Shown: positions 1 to 8,745, counted from the first letter of the stretch. The stretch: DNA of 64,000 nt from Cytophaga aurantiaca DSM 3654 (GCF_000379725.1 NZ_KB903643.1:186001-250000), one strand, 5' to 3'. The notes: generated from the sequence alone by a model not told the origin. Translations and numbers: made by a program.

Positions 1-307
1 AGACGGACAGAAGCTGATGCTGATGGAAAGTGCAGCAAGCGATTTTACGTTTACCGAAGGTGTATCGCTTACGGTGTATTGTGAAACACAGCAAGAGATC
101 GATTACTACTGGTCTGCTTTTACAGCAAGCGGCGAAGAAAGTATGTGCGGATGGCTGAGAGATATGTTTGGCGTATCCTGGCAGATCATTCCGGTGATGT
201 TGGGCAGCATCATGAGTGATCCGGCGAAAGCAGGTAAAGCAGCCAAGGCATTTATGTCGATGCGCAAGCTGAATATCGAACAGATTGTGCAAGCTTCTAT
301 TTCATGA
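1..307 (+). CDS. PhnB-like VOC/glyoxalase-fold protein, 5'-truncated by window edge
   Basis: The reading frame is open from base 2, so the first visible ATG at 17 is internal and the N-terminal part lies outside the window. The visible ~100 residues match the C-terminal half of the PhnB / 3-demethylubiquinone methyltransferase-like branch of the VOC superfamily: a beta strand ending in CETQQEID, then a YW-x-F stretch, then CGWLRDMFGVSWQI, the family hallmark, then a helical tail. These proteins are small cytosolic dimers whose substrates are mostly unknown, so no reaction can be assigned. A strong terminator follows directly. Family call is secure from the CGWL...GVSWQI motif; function is open. 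Confidence 0.8.
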   Translation, partial: DGQKLMLMESAASDFTFTEGVSLTVYCETQQEIDYYWSAFTASGEESMCGWLRDMFGVSWQIIPVMLGSIMSDPAKAGKAAKAFMSMRKLNIEQIVQASIS

Positions 308-314
308 TTTTTCA

Positions 315-351
315 CTTCTTCGTTTGTAGTTTTCAAACGAAGAAGTTTTTT
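315..351 (+). terminator. Intrinsic terminator after the PhnB-like gene
   Basis: A perfect 12-bp stem (315-326 with 334-345) with a 7-base loop is followed by six T residues. It starts eight bases after the stop codon. Confidence 0.85.
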
Positions 352-446
352 GACGAATTAAAATTAGTAATACATAATTTAGTTATTTAGAATTTGTATT
401 TTCCGCGGGGAACGTAAGCCGGATAAAAAGTAAGCAAAGTTATAAA

Positions 447-1034
447 ATGAGACTATTATCTTTTTTAAAAGCATTTTTTAAAAGCAATATCCAGGCAAAT
501 GCATCTACGCCTGTTTTTTGGGAAGATGATTATTGTCAAATTGAAATTGTTCCGTTTGAAAACCGTGACTTTATTTTAGCGCAATCAACCAAAATAAATA
601 CTGTAATTGAGCAATCAAAAATACAATTTGGTTTTACTGAAATTTTTGGTAGAGAATCTATGCCTGCCAATACTGTATCAAAGGAAATTAGAATTGATTA
701 TTTTGAAAATCTTTTAGTTGAATCCGGATTTCAAAAAAGTAGATATATACAATATGAAACAAGTAAAATGCTTGATAGCAACGTGAGCAAAACAAAAGCA
801 TATACCTGTTCAAATTTTATACTTTTTTTTGATGTTGAAGGTGAATTTATAAACAATATCTGGCTTACATTTGGACTTATTGTATCTGTAACACAATATA
901 ATTGTATAGAAACACTTTTACATTCTTTAGGAAATGAATGTGATATGATTCTTATAGATTGGAACTCTACCATGTTAATTGATTTAAAAGAAAAAAATCA
1001 AATTAATGAATATTTAATGAGATCTTGGAAATAG
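447..1034 (+). CDS. Unknown 195-residue protein
   Basis: I do not recognise this protein. It has no convincing signal peptide or membrane segment. The first 15 residues are basic and hydrophobic (MRLLSFLKAFFKS), and the rest alternates short beta-like and helical stretches, consistent with a soluble alpha/beta domain. Codon use is more AT-rich than that of most neighbours. It lies 18 bases upstream of another unknown gene (1053) in the same orientation, so the two are probably co-transcribed. Such small AT-rich pairs can be immunity or adaptor proteins, but nothing in the sequence shows that. Confidence 0.7.
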   Translation: MRLLSFLKAFFKSNIQANASTPVFWEDDYCQIEIVPFENRDFILAQSTKINTVIEQSKIQFGFTEIFGRESMPANTVSKEIRIDYFENLLVESGFQKSRYIQYETSKMLDSNVSKTKAYTCSNFILFFDVEGEFINNIWLTFGLIVSVTQYNCIETLLHSLGNECDMILIDWNSTMLIDLKEKNQINEYLMRSWK

Positions 1035-1052
1035 TAAAAACATACACTACAA

Positions 1053-1580
1053 ATGACTCATACTTCAGACACCTCTTTTATTTTTCCCTATTCAGAAAAC
1101 AAAGAAACAAAGCGTCAGCAAGTATGGAGCAATCTTGAAAAGGGAATTCTATTTGAAGATGCAAATCGTTTTATTCCCTGGACAATACCGTTTGCAGACC
1201 TTGATTCGTTTGCTGAAGAACGGAAAGGCAGCGGCGATCGTACCAATTGGTTCTTAGGAAAACATCAGATCCTTGATGGATATGAAAGTGCAATAGGTGT
1301 TATGAAATGGTCGTGGGTAAATGATACCAATTCTTTTTCTGAAATTGAAGAATGGCTTGGTTATGATGATGAGGGTAATAAAAAGTTTTTGTTATTAAAA
1401 GGTAAACTAACCGATTTACTTGGAGAACCGACTTTGCTTGAGTTAGAAAAATTCGGTGGTCTTGATTTAGGATCTATTGAATGGACAAATCAGAATGTTC
1501 GGATTGCATTGACAGGTATCGAACAATTTGCCTGTAAATACAGAATGTACATTGGACTGAAGGAAAATAAAAATCGTTGA
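1053..1580 (+). CDS. Unknown 175-residue soluble protein
   Basis: Not recognised. The protein is acidic, lacks a signal peptide, and is rich in Trp, with W residues spread through most of its length (PWTIPFADLD, TNWFLGK, MKWSWVND, EEWLGYDD). That pattern is typical of a compact beta-rich fold. It follows the unknown gene at 447 with an 18-base gap and is followed by a long perfect inverted repeat (1637-1679), so the two genes look like one transcription unit. No function is proposed. Confidence 0.7.
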   Translation: MTHTSDTSFIFPYSENKETKRQQVWSNLEKGILFEDANRFIPWTIPFADLDSFAEERKGSGDRTNWFLGKHQILDGYESAIGVMKWSWVNDTNSFSEIEEWLGYDDEGNKKFLLLKGKLTDLLGEPTLLELEKFGGLDLGSIEWTNQNVRIALTGIEQFACKYRMYIGLKENKNR

Positions 1581-1636
1581 TTCTGTCATCAGCTCTTCGA
1601 AATTTTCAATTCTGAAGTCAGAAGGATTTGCAACGA

Positions 1637-1679
1637 GAATTCAGTTAATAAAAATTACAAATTTTTATTAACTGAATTC
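1637..1679. repeat. Perfect 20-bp inverted repeat with 3-base loop
   Basis: Bases 1637-1656 and 1660-1679 are exact reverse complements, beginning and ending in GAATTC. The stem is mostly A/T and no T-run follows, so it is not a standard intrinsic terminator. Its place 57 bases after a stop codon makes transcript-end stabilisation plausible. Confidence 0.7.
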
Positions 1680-1742
1680 CGGATTATGAATATGCAATAT
1701 AGATTCAGTATATTTATACCAGCACTTCAATAGGCACCTTCG

Positions 1743-2138
1743 ATGCAGGAATTACAAAACATAACAGATAAAAAAATACACGAATTCAGCTATTCTGATT
1801 TTTGGATAGAAGATGAAATTTTGCATGGGACTTATAAAAAAGACAATTCCATTATATCGTTGGAGACAGCTAAAGAAATTGTTAAAAAAAGATTAGAGAT
1901 TCAGCAAGGAAAACCGTATTTGGGGCTTGTGTTTCTTCATGATTCAATCGTAATGTCTGCAGAAGCCAGAAAATATATGGCAAATGAAGGTTATGCAGGA
2001 GTTATAAAAGCAGCGATTGTTATAAGTTCTTCATTAAAAGCAATTATGGCGAATGTCTTTATTATGGTAGATAGGCCTTTGAAACCAACCAAAATTTTTA
2101 CAAGCTACGCAGATGCAATCAAATGGCTTAAATCATAA
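1743..2138 (+). CDS. STAS/SpoIIAA-like (DUF7793-type) protein
   Basis: A 131-residue soluble protein with the layout of the small STAS-like family common in Bacteroidetes: an N-terminal beta hairpin carrying a 'G...DNSIISLETAKEIVKKR' stretch, a central strand (YLGLVFLHD), a helix with AEARKYMA, a hydrophobic strand region ending FIMVDRP, and a C-terminal PTKIFTSYADAIKWLK. In that family the middle strand and helix resemble SpoIIAA-type anti-anti-sigma domains, but no phosphorylatable Ser can be pointed to here. No partner anti-sigma factor lies nearby. The family label is from memory and moderately sure. Confidence 0.6.
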   Translation: MQELQNITDKKIHEFSYSDFWIEDEILHGTYKKDNSIISLETAKEIVKKRLEIQQGKPYLGLVFLHDSIVMSAEARKYMANEGYAGVIKAAIVISSSLKAIMANVFIMVDRPLKPTKIFTSYADAIKWLKS

Positions 2139-2179
2139 ATCACGTTTTATAAAAACAGATAAATCTTGTTCCGAATAAT

Positions 2180-2389
2180 ATGATTGAAAAACAATTATAC
2201 GAGTTTAATGCTGTCTCCGAGCAATCTCAAATGGCAGTATATAATCTTCAGGGAGAAAAAATGGGAGAATATTTTATTGAAGCAAAGAGGACTACTGTTG
2301 ATTTAAGTAGTTTGCCTGCAGGAATGTTTAATCTGGTATTTTCAAGTCAGAATGTTTCTTACAGTCCGGTAAAATTTATAAAAGAGTAA
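2180..2389 (+). CDS. Orphan T9SS type A sorting-domain-like polypeptide
   Basis: Only 69 residues, and almost all of it looks like a T9SS C-terminal sorting domain: a strand with VYNLQGEKMGEYF, then TTVDLSSLPAGMFNLVF, then a final strand ending KFIKE. Sorting domains normally sit at the end of large secreted proteins, and there is no signal peptide or passenger here. An in-frame stop lies at 2150-2152, ten codons before the ATG. It is therefore either the decayed tail of a lost secreted protein or a free-standing domain. A hairpin follows at 2420. The sorting-domain identity is fairly clear; whether it is expressed is not. Confidence 0.5.
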   Translation: MIEKQLYEFNAVSEQSQMAVYNLQGEKMGEYFIEAKRTTVDLSSLPAGMFNLVFSSQNVSYSPVKFIKE

Positions 2390-2419
2390 AATCAGTCTGT
2401 TTTTTTTAAAAATTTTTCT

Positions 2420-2451
2420 AACGCCAGTCTTCAATTTGCAGGACTGGCGTT
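2420..2451 (+). terminator. Terminator-like hairpin
   Basis: A perfect 10-bp GC-containing stem (2420-2429 with 2442-2451) with a 12-base loop, followed by a weak TTATTA tail. Confidence 0.6.
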
Positions 2452-2550
2452 TATTAGTATAATCTTCTAAAATCAATTCATTTGGATTTACATTCTGTGA
2501 AATCTGATTTCTACTACATTATTTATGCAAAAACGGTTTGTATAAATGAA

Positions 2551-2558
2551 TAGTTTTG
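2551..2558 (+). promoter_or_regulatory. Possible Bacteroidetes -7 box (TAnnTTTG)
   Basis: TAGTTTTG fits the Bacteroidetes -7 consensus and stands 13 bases before the ATG of the lipoprotein gene at 2572. No well-spaced -33 TTG is seen, so support is weak. Confidence 0.3.
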
Positions 2559-2571
2559 CTGTATTTTAACT

Positions 2572-3480
2572 ATGGTCAGATGTATTATAGTACTCATTGT
2601 AAGTATACTTTTTTTATCCTGTTCCGGTAATGATACAACAGGTGAATCTGTTACAGTTATAGGTCAGGATACAACCTCACAAGACACTGCCGCAACACAT
2701 GCAGACTCTGCTTTAACATCTAAACAATACAACGGATCTGTAAAGCTACAGGAGTTTCAGATGCAATATAAAAGAATTGTCGGTCCGGTTACATTTTCTG
2801 AACATACACCTGTTTATAAAAGACCCGACACATCCAGTATCATTCTTAAGATGTATGATTTTAATACATCGGTACAGCCTATAGAAGATAGTTATATTGA
2901 TGAATGGATGCAGGTAAAACTGAATTCAGATACGGTTTATCTGCGAACGGAAGATTTTGCAGTATATTCATTCACTTCACTTACCAATAAAAGTCTGAAA
3001 TATTATATCGTTGAAAAAGGTGAATCTTCGCTGATCTATAAATACAACATCACCCAACATAAATGGATTGATACATTTGAAGTTCAATATTTCATAGCAG
3101 ATCGTATCAGTCAGCTGGATGTATCGAAATGGCAGAATACAGATCTGCTTATTTGCATGAATTATAATGGAAACTGCTGTGGCTGTTCGGATAATCAGTA
3201 TTATGTTATTGATGCAAACGGAAAATTTGAAATTCTGTTTAAAACTTTTCAAAGAATGGATGACGGAGATATAGAAGGAGGATATGAAGCTCATGTAAGT
3301 TTGCCTGCAGATCCTCAAACGGAAGATATCATTTACAGCGATTATGAATATGGTGCACTTCATAATAAACGCGGTGAAGTTATTGTAGATAGGAAAGGTG
3401 TTGTTCAGACCGGAACCTTAAAAGATGTTAAGATTCATTACAAGTGGGACGGACAACAATTGATTGAGCAAAAGAAATAA
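2572..3480 (+). CDS. Lipoprotein with SH3-like region
   Basis: The N-terminus is a lipoprotein signal peptide with a LSC lipobox (Cys17) followed by a Ser/Thr/Asp-rich linker. Residues about 75-130 (EHTPVYKRPDTSS... IDEWMQVKL... VYLRTEDF) resemble a bacterial SH3-like domain, as used for peptidoglycan or peptide binding. The remainder is beta-rich with a Cys cluster (GNCCGCSDN) that could form disulfides in the periplasm. It is 41 bases upstream of the CHAT-domain gene at 3522, so the two are probably one operon. A distant analogue, also with a lipobox and SH3-like stretch, lies at 26800. Precise function unknown. Confidence 0.7.
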   Translation: MVRCIIVLIVSILFLSCSGNDTTGESVTVIGQDTTSQDTAATHADSALTSKQYNGSVKLQEFQMQYKRIVGPVTFSEHTPVYKRPDTSSIILKMYDFNTSVQPIEDSYIDEWMQVKLNSDTVYLRTEDFAVYSFTSLTNKSLKYYIVEKGESSLIYKYNITQHKWIDTFEVQYFIADRISQLDVSKWQNTDLLICMNYNGNCCGCSDNQYYVIDANGKFEILFKTFQRMDDGDIEGGYEAHVSLPADPQTEDIIYSDYEYGALHNKRGEVIVDRKGVVQTGTLKDVKIHYKWDGQQLIEQKK

Positions 3481-3521
3481 GAAAATGAAATGATTATATT
3501 AATAAACTATTATATAAAATT

Positions 3522-5549
3522 ATGTTAAAAAAAATTGTTTTAGTAGTTGCAATATGTGTTGTTGGTTTGCTTGCTAAAGCCAGTAGTCCCATTTATGAGT
3601 TTGATTACAACCAGTCAATTATAGATGTTTATAAGCCAAGAGTTGTTGATATGGGAGCCAGGTATGAGTATAGACAATACATATCCAAACTTCAAACAGA
3701 TATTGACAATAACGCTAGAACGTATACCAGGATTGCTCGGACGACAGAGAATTATAAAAAAATATTTGAAAGCATATTAAAGAGCCTTGCATTTGTAGAT
3801 GCAAACTATGACTTTAAATTCACGGATCAAAGTGAGTTTGGGACACCTTTTTCTTCCATGACCTATATTCATCAATTGTATAAATATAAAATTCCAACGC
3901 ATGTTATATATGAAATTCTATTGTATCGGTTTGCTTATTATACAAATACACATCATCCTACAGATTATTCGATAGATTCATCGCATTATGCAAGTCTGAT
4001 AAAACCTACTTTTGATCGATTCACTTCATGCGTGTATGAATTAAAAGATGAACATCCCTTTTTAGTGAAACGATTGTATGAATATCAGCTGTATTTTAAA
4101 AATTTAACATTGATATCCGATATTGAAGTAAAGACTGTTATCAAAAAGTATATGCTGACAAATAAGAATAAAGATCTTGAAAAGATTTATACATTGTGGC
4201 TGTCAAACGGAGATTCGTATGCACAGGAGCAATTGTATTATGTTGCTTCTACGAAACAGCCTTTAAATACTTTTCCTGTAGATGAAGGAGCTGTTTATGG
4301 CAACGGATATCTTCTGAATTTTTATAAAATAACTTCAGAACAATGTCAGGATGCCATGCCTGTTGGAAATCTGTCTGTAGACATATTGAAATTTAATTAT
4401 TATTCGACAGATAGTTTAGCACACAGTTTTAGCAACCTCTTGCATTATTCAACGGCTATAGATCAGCACTATGCTGCCTTGATCCTGTCTAAAGATAGTA
4501 TTTATTTTGAAACGCTTCCATCTGCATCTGTACTTGAAAAGAAACAATATAGTTTTTATCGGAACGCCATAAAATTTCAGCAGACTGATACGTTATCGTA
4601 TCATGTTTACTGGAGCAGCATTGATAAAGTTCTGCTTGAAAATAAGTGTACCAATGTAATGGTATGTCCGGATGGGATATATAATATTATTAATTTGAAT
4701 ACATTAGAAAGAACTCCCAAACATTATGTAGTAGATAAATACAACATAAGCAGGGTGATTAATTCCAAAGCATTGCTGCACCCTTTAGCAGTTACGAAGG
4801 TTAAAACAAATAAACAGCCTGTTATCTTAATGGGGTATCCCAATTATAATTTAGGTCAGGATCAATTTGTTGATTCTGCAACTGTTAAATCTTCATTGAC
4901 ACGTGATATTGAATTGAGTTTTAACGGAGGAACTATCCCCTTACTGCCTGCAACAAAAGAAGAGATAGAAACTACTTCGGGTATTCTAAAGAAATATAAA
5001 AAACATGTTTACCTGTATGACGATTCAAAAGAAAATCAATTGTACTCGATACAAAGTCCTTATCTGCTGCATATAGCAACGCATGGTTTTTTTCTGCCGG
5101 ATGATAAAACAGATTCTATTGATAATCCTTTATCACGATGTGGTTTGCTGTTAGCCGGTTCAACTAAAACATTGCAGCAGGGCATACGTTACACAGACAG
5201 TCTTCAGGCAGATGGGATTTTACTTGCTTCTGAAATTATATATTTGAGTTTGTATAATACAAAGCTGGTTGTATTGTCTGCATGTGAAACCGGATTGGGT
5301 CAGATACAGGATGGTGAAGGTGTATATGGATTTCAGCGTGCCTTAGGTATTGCTGGAGCAGAATACATTGTAATGAGCCTCTGGAAAGTTGATGATGCCG
5401 CAACAAAAGATTTTATGATTATGTTCTATTCGAATTTAATTGCTACTCAATTTAATGTTGAATCAGCCTTTGAACAAACGCAAAAGACGATGATGCAGAA
5501 ATATCCTCTGCCATTTTATTGGGGTGCATTTATTTTAGTGAGAAATTAA
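3522..5549 (+). CDS. Exported CHAT-domain (caspase-like) protein
   Basis: A 675-residue protein with an N-terminal signal peptide (to about residue 20). A helical region of about 300 residues without clear TPR signature comes next, then a C-terminal CHAT domain (about 370-675). CHAT domains are caspase-HetF-type cysteine peptidases. The expected dyad is visible: His521 in ATHGFF and Cys588 in LSACETG, followed by the GEGVYGFQRALGIAGA and SLWKVDD motifs. Many CHAT proteins are cytosolic, whereas this one should reach the periplasm or outer surface. It probably shares a transcript with the upstream SH3-like lipoprotein. Substrate unknown. A defence role is possible for the family but the export signal argues for envelope work. 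Confidence 0.85.
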   Translation: MLKKIVLVVAICVVGLLAKASSPIYEFDYNQSIIDVYKPRVVDMGARYEYRQYISKLQTDIDNNARTYTRIARTTENYKKIFESILKSLAFVDANYDFKFTDQSEFGTPFSSMTYIHQLYKYKIPTHVIYEILLYRFAYYTNTHHPTDYSIDSSHYASLIKPTFDRFTSCVYELKDEHPFLVKRLYEYQLYFKNLTLISDIEVKTVIKKYMLTNKNKDLEKIYTLWLSNGDSYAQEQLYYVASTKQPLNTFPVDEGAVYGNGYLLNFYKITSEQCQDAMPVGNLSVDILKFNYYSTDSLAHSFSNLLHYSTAIDQHYAALILSKDSIYFETLPSASVLEKKQYSFYRNAIKFQQTDTLSYHVYWSSIDKVLLENKCTNVMVCPDGIYNIINLNTLERTPKHYVVDKYNISRVINSKALLHPLAVTKVKTNKQPVILMGYPNYNLGQDQFVDSATVKSSLTRDIELSFNGGTIPLLPATKEEIETTSGILKKYKKHVYLYDDSKENQLYSIQSPYLLHIATHGFFLPDDKTDSIDNPLSRCGLLLAGSTKTLQQGIRYTDSLQADGILLASEIIYLSLYNTKLVVLSACETGLGQIQDGEGVYGFQRALGIAGAEYIVMSLWKVDDAATKDFMIMFYSNLIATQFNVESAFEQTQKTMMQKYPLPFYWGAFILVRN

Positions 5550-5599
5550 TTGTTAGTCGCCGTAATTTGTAACACACAAAACACCTAAAAAACGAAGAT

Positions 5600-6154
5600 A
5601 TGAGAAAAATCGTTGCAGCAATCAATATGACACTCGATGGGTTTTGCGATCACACCGCAGGAATACCCGATGAAGAATTACACGACCATTATACAGAACT
5701 TGTACGTAATGGGGATGCAATGCTGTATGGTCGGATCACCTATGAACTGATGAAGTTCTGGAAGCCACTTCTAATAAATCTTTCCGGCGAAAAATCAATG
5801 GATGACTTTGCTATCGCTATAGATGCAATTCCGAAAATTGTTTTTTCAAATACACTGCAGCAAACAGATTGGGGTAGTGCAACATTGGCAACCCAACCAA
5901 TCGAAGAAGTGGTTGCTGAATATAAAAAACAATCCGGCAAGGATATTTTAATTGGCAGTCGTAGTTTGATCTTACAGCTGCTGAATCTTAATTTAATTGA
6001 TGAACTTCAGATCTGTATTCATCCGGTTGTTATAGGAAAAGGCTTGCCCTTATTTGATAAAATAAACGATCGGACAATTCTGAAGCTATTAAAGACTAAA
6101 ACATTTGACTCCGGAGCGATCATACTGTATTACACCCGTGCTGATAAGGAGTAA
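5600..6154 (+). CDS. Dihydrofolate reductase-family (RibD C-terminal-like) protein
   Basis: A 184-residue protein starting MRKIVAAINMTLDGF and continuing with MLYGRITYELMKFW, SNTL, and GKDILIGSRSLILQLL...LIDELQICIHPVVIGKGLPLF. This is the standard layout of the RibD-C/DHFR-like NADPH-binding family, represented by many YyaP/YwjB-type proteins. The family reduces pteridine- or pyrimidine-like substrates using NADPH, but for these stand-alone members the substrate is unknown. The protein is cytosolic. The start is supported by an A-rich leader. Not linked to riboflavin genes here. Confidence 0.85.
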   Translation: MRKIVAAINMTLDGFCDHTAGIPDEELHDHYTELVRNGDAMLYGRITYELMKFWKPLLINLSGEKSMDDFAIAIDAIPKIVFSNTLQQTDWGSATLATQPIEEVVAEYKKQSGKDILIGSRSLILQLLNLNLIDELQICIHPVVIGKGLPLFDKINDRTILKLLKTKTFDSGAIILYYTRADKE

Positions 6155-6259
6155 AAGTAATTTTGATAGTGGTTGGTTGATCTACTGCTGCAGAGATACT
6201 GTCTCTGCGAGAAGACAAAGAATTATATTACAGGAAAAACAATAAGTAACATACATCTC

Positions 6260-7507
6260 ATGAAAACAATAATTACTTTTTTAATTCTTCTTATTTTTAC
6301 TTCCGCATACGGACAAACAGATACCTATCAGGCATTGGTGGATAGTGCCAAGGCCTTATTTAAACAAGACGGTCGGTTGAGTCAGGAGGAACTTGATGCG
6401 TTTGATTACAAAAAGGTCGTAGCGCTTTGGGAAGAAGTTGTTCGTCTGAATCCTAATAATGCAGAAGCCAGATATTTTTTAGGCTATGCGTACGACCGTT
6501 TAAATTCCAGAGACGGGCGCGGCATCATTGGCATGGATGTACAACTGGTTTTAAAAACAAGTGCGGAGTTTGAGAAGGTGATAGAACTCTCACCAAATTA
6601 CACCGGTGAAAAAATTGTGCTCGATCCGTATTCTAAATTGACAGCTGTATGGGGAACGCTGGCAATGAAGTATATCTACTACAACAAATCAGATTCGGCT
6701 TTGTGGGCTTTCAGAGAAGGGAAGAAGCGTGGAGGATTCAGCGATGTGATCCTTGCATTGAACAGACTTCCCCTGGATCAATGCAGCCCGAATGCGATAC
6801 TGATCTCTTCGGGAGATAATTTTACAGTTCCCTTATGGTACTTACAGTATGTTGAAGGATATCGCAAAGATGTTTCTATAGTAGATGTAAATATGCTGAA
6901 TGCTGGCTGGTACCCACGTTTCGTTGCTGAAAAAAATAATGTGTCTTTTGATATGTCCCTTGTCGATCTGGATACCATAGAGTATATCCCATGGAAGTCA
7001 ACAAGGGTAGACATCAAAGGATTTACGTGGTTTGTAGAACCCACTTGTTATGATCGATATTTATTGCGTGGTGATCGGATCTTATTGAGTTTGTTGAAAC
7101 AGAATAAATTTAAACGCGATATTTTTTTCACGGTTAATTTTCCGGAAGAAGCACGCTTGAGTTTGAAGGAGTCGATCAGTTCGTATGTGTATGCAGATAA
7201 ACTGACACCCAAAGGAAAACAAACACTGCCCTATCAGACTTATAAAAATACTATCACCAAGGTATTGTCGATGGCTCCTCAACTGAATTCAAACAGGCAC
7301 GATGAAATGCGGATCTTTGAATATTATCGCTACGATCTGCTGTTGCAAGCCTTAGAGTTGTATGATGAACGAAGTACAGATTCGAAAGCGCATGCAAAAG
7401 AATTGCTTAGAATCTTAGACACCTATTGCAAGGAAGATAAAATTCCATATCAGAATAAAGAAGGGAAGGCCTTTGCCGATCAGATAAGAAACCGCGTTGA
7501 GGAGTAA
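6260..7507 (+). CDS. Secreted TPR protein with DUF2723-like C-terminal segment
   Basis: I choose the ATG at 6260 because it begins a clean signal peptide (MKTIITFLILLIFTSAYGQ). The longer frame from 6173 would put 29 unrelated residues before it. The mature protein has a TPR-like pair (VVALWEEVVRLNPNNAEARYFLGYAYDRL). Next comes SSGDNFTVPLWYLQYVEGYRKDV and then VDVNMLNAGWYPRFV. That second stretch closely resembles the soluble tail of Bacteroidetes DUF2723/TMEM260-like membrane proteins, which reads GDND-x-FPLWYLQ-x-VEG-x-R-x-DV...NLSLLNT-x-WY. This protein therefore looks like that periplasmic tail without the membrane glycosyltransferase-like part. Function unknown, likely periplasmic. Confidence 0.7.
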   Translation: MKTIITFLILLIFTSAYGQTDTYQALVDSAKALFKQDGRLSQEELDAFDYKKVVALWEEVVRLNPNNAEARYFLGYAYDRLNSRDGRGIIGMDVQLVLKTSAEFEKVIELSPNYTGEKIVLDPYSKLTAVWGTLAMKYIYYNKSDSALWAFREGKKRGGFSDVILALNRLPLDQCSPNAILISSGDNFTVPLWYLQYVEGYRKDVSIVDVNMLNAGWYPRFVAEKNNVSFDMSLVDLDTIEYIPWKSTRVDIKGFTWFVEPTCYDRYLLRGDRILLSLLKQNKFKRDIFFTVNFPEEARLSLKESISSYVYADKLTPKGKQTLPYQTYKNTITKVLSMAPQLNSNRHDEMRIFEYYRYDLLLQALELYDERSTDSKAHAKELLRILDTYCKEDKIPYQNKEGKAFADQIRNRVEE

Positions 7508-7590
7508 TAAATAAATCCTGTATAGCTTAGCCATAGAAGATTCAAATAAAAGAAAATATTTATTTATCTTAATGCATATCTTACTATGCT

Positions 7591-8745
7591 ATGGAGAATA
7601 AAAAGCGAATTATTTTATTGGATGTATTGAGGGGTTTTGCCTTGGTATCCATTATGCTGTTGCACAGCATCGAACATTTTGATATTTATCATTTTCCGGA
7701 AACATTACCTGCATGGATGAAAGCATCGGATTCTGTTATATGGGATACGATGTTTTTTTTATTCGGAGGTAAATCCTATTCTATTTTTGCATTACTATTT
7801 GGTGTAACCTTCGCCATTCAACTTTCACGACAAGAAGAATTGGGGCAATCATTTGGTCCACGGTTTGCCTGGCGTATGTTATTGCTGCTGGGTTTTGGAA
7901 TGATCAACTCCGCATTTTTTCAGGGAGATATCTTAAGCATCTATGCCGTGATTGCTTTGTTGCTGATTCCATTATCGAAATTGCCGGAGAAAGTACTATT
8001 CGGTATTGCTGTTTTTATGATGTTGCTGCCTTACGAATGGATTCATTTAGCGTATGCAATTCAGCATCCGGATGAAAAAATAAACGATCCGGTATCGTGG
8101 AGTTATTTTGGTAAAATGTTTGAATACATTGACAATCCTTCCTTGTGGAAGATCATGGTCGGAAATTTAACGAATGGGAAAGTGGCAGTATTGATCTGGA
8201 ATTGGGAGAACGGTCGTTTCTTTTCCATACTTGGTTTGTTCTTATTTGGGTATTTAATGGCGAAACGCAATTTGTTTGAATGGAATGAAACAAGTGAACG
8301 TTTCTGGAAAAGAACCTTGATCATTGCTTCGATTGCATTCATTCCGCTCTATATTATTCAGATTCAAATGGAATCGATCATTACCAGTGCGATCATCCGC
8401 AGACCTGTATTAACCATGGAAACAGCCTGGACGAATTTCGCTTTTATGCTGATTCTTGTGTCAGGGTTGACATTGTTGTTCTACAAAACAAAAGCGCATA
8501 ACGCGCTTCTGTATTTTTCCTCGTTTGGAAAAATGAGCTTGTCGAATTACCTTATTCAATCTGTTATAGGCGGAGCAATTTTTTATGGATGGGGTTTGTG
8601 TTTGTATAAGTATACTGGTGCTACATACGGCATATTAATCGGACTTGCAATGACTGTAGTGATGGGTATATTTTGCAAGTGGTGGGCGAAACATCATAAG
8701 CAAGGTCCGCTTGAAACGCTCTGGCATAAGGCTACCTGGTTTTAA
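7591..8745 (+). CDS. DUF418-family polytopic membrane protein
   Basis: A 384-residue integral membrane protein with about 9-10 hydrophobic segments. The start (RIILLDVLRGFALVSIMLLH), the FFLFGGKSYSIFALLFG stretch, and the C-terminal FGKMSLSNYLIQS ... GPLETLWHKATW identify the DUF418/YeiB family, related to membrane acyltransferases of the OafA type. Family members are proposed transporters or acyl-transfer enzymes acting on surface polymers, but none of the residues here settles that. It is a single gene, 84 bases after the TPR protein. Confidence 0.85.
   Translation: MENKKRIILLDVLRGFALVSIMLLHSIEHFDIYHFPETLPAWMKASDSVIWDTMFFLFGGKSYSIFALLFGVTFAIQLSRQEELGQSFGPRFAWRMLLLLGFGMINSAFFQGDILSIYAVIALLLIPLSKLPEKVLFGIAVFMMLLPYEWIHLAYAIQHPDEKINDPVSWSYFGKMFEYIDNPSLWKIMVGNLTNGKVAVLIWNWENGRFFSILGLFLFGYLMAKRNLFEWNETSERFWKRTLIIASIAFIPLYIIQIQMESIITSAIIRRPVLTMETAWTNFAFMLILVSGLTLLFYKTKAHNALLYFSSFGKMSLSNYLIQSVIGGAIFYGWGLCLYKYTGATYGILIGLAMTVVMGIFCKWWAKHHKQGPLETLWHKATWF

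Noticed and set aside
2977-3363. 128-residue minus-strand frame
   Set aside because: It lies wholly inside the lipoprotein gene at 2572-3480 with low-complexity hydrophobic content.
6173-6259. Longer N-terminus of the TPR protein
   Set aside because: The 29 extra residues would block the signal peptide that begins at 6260.
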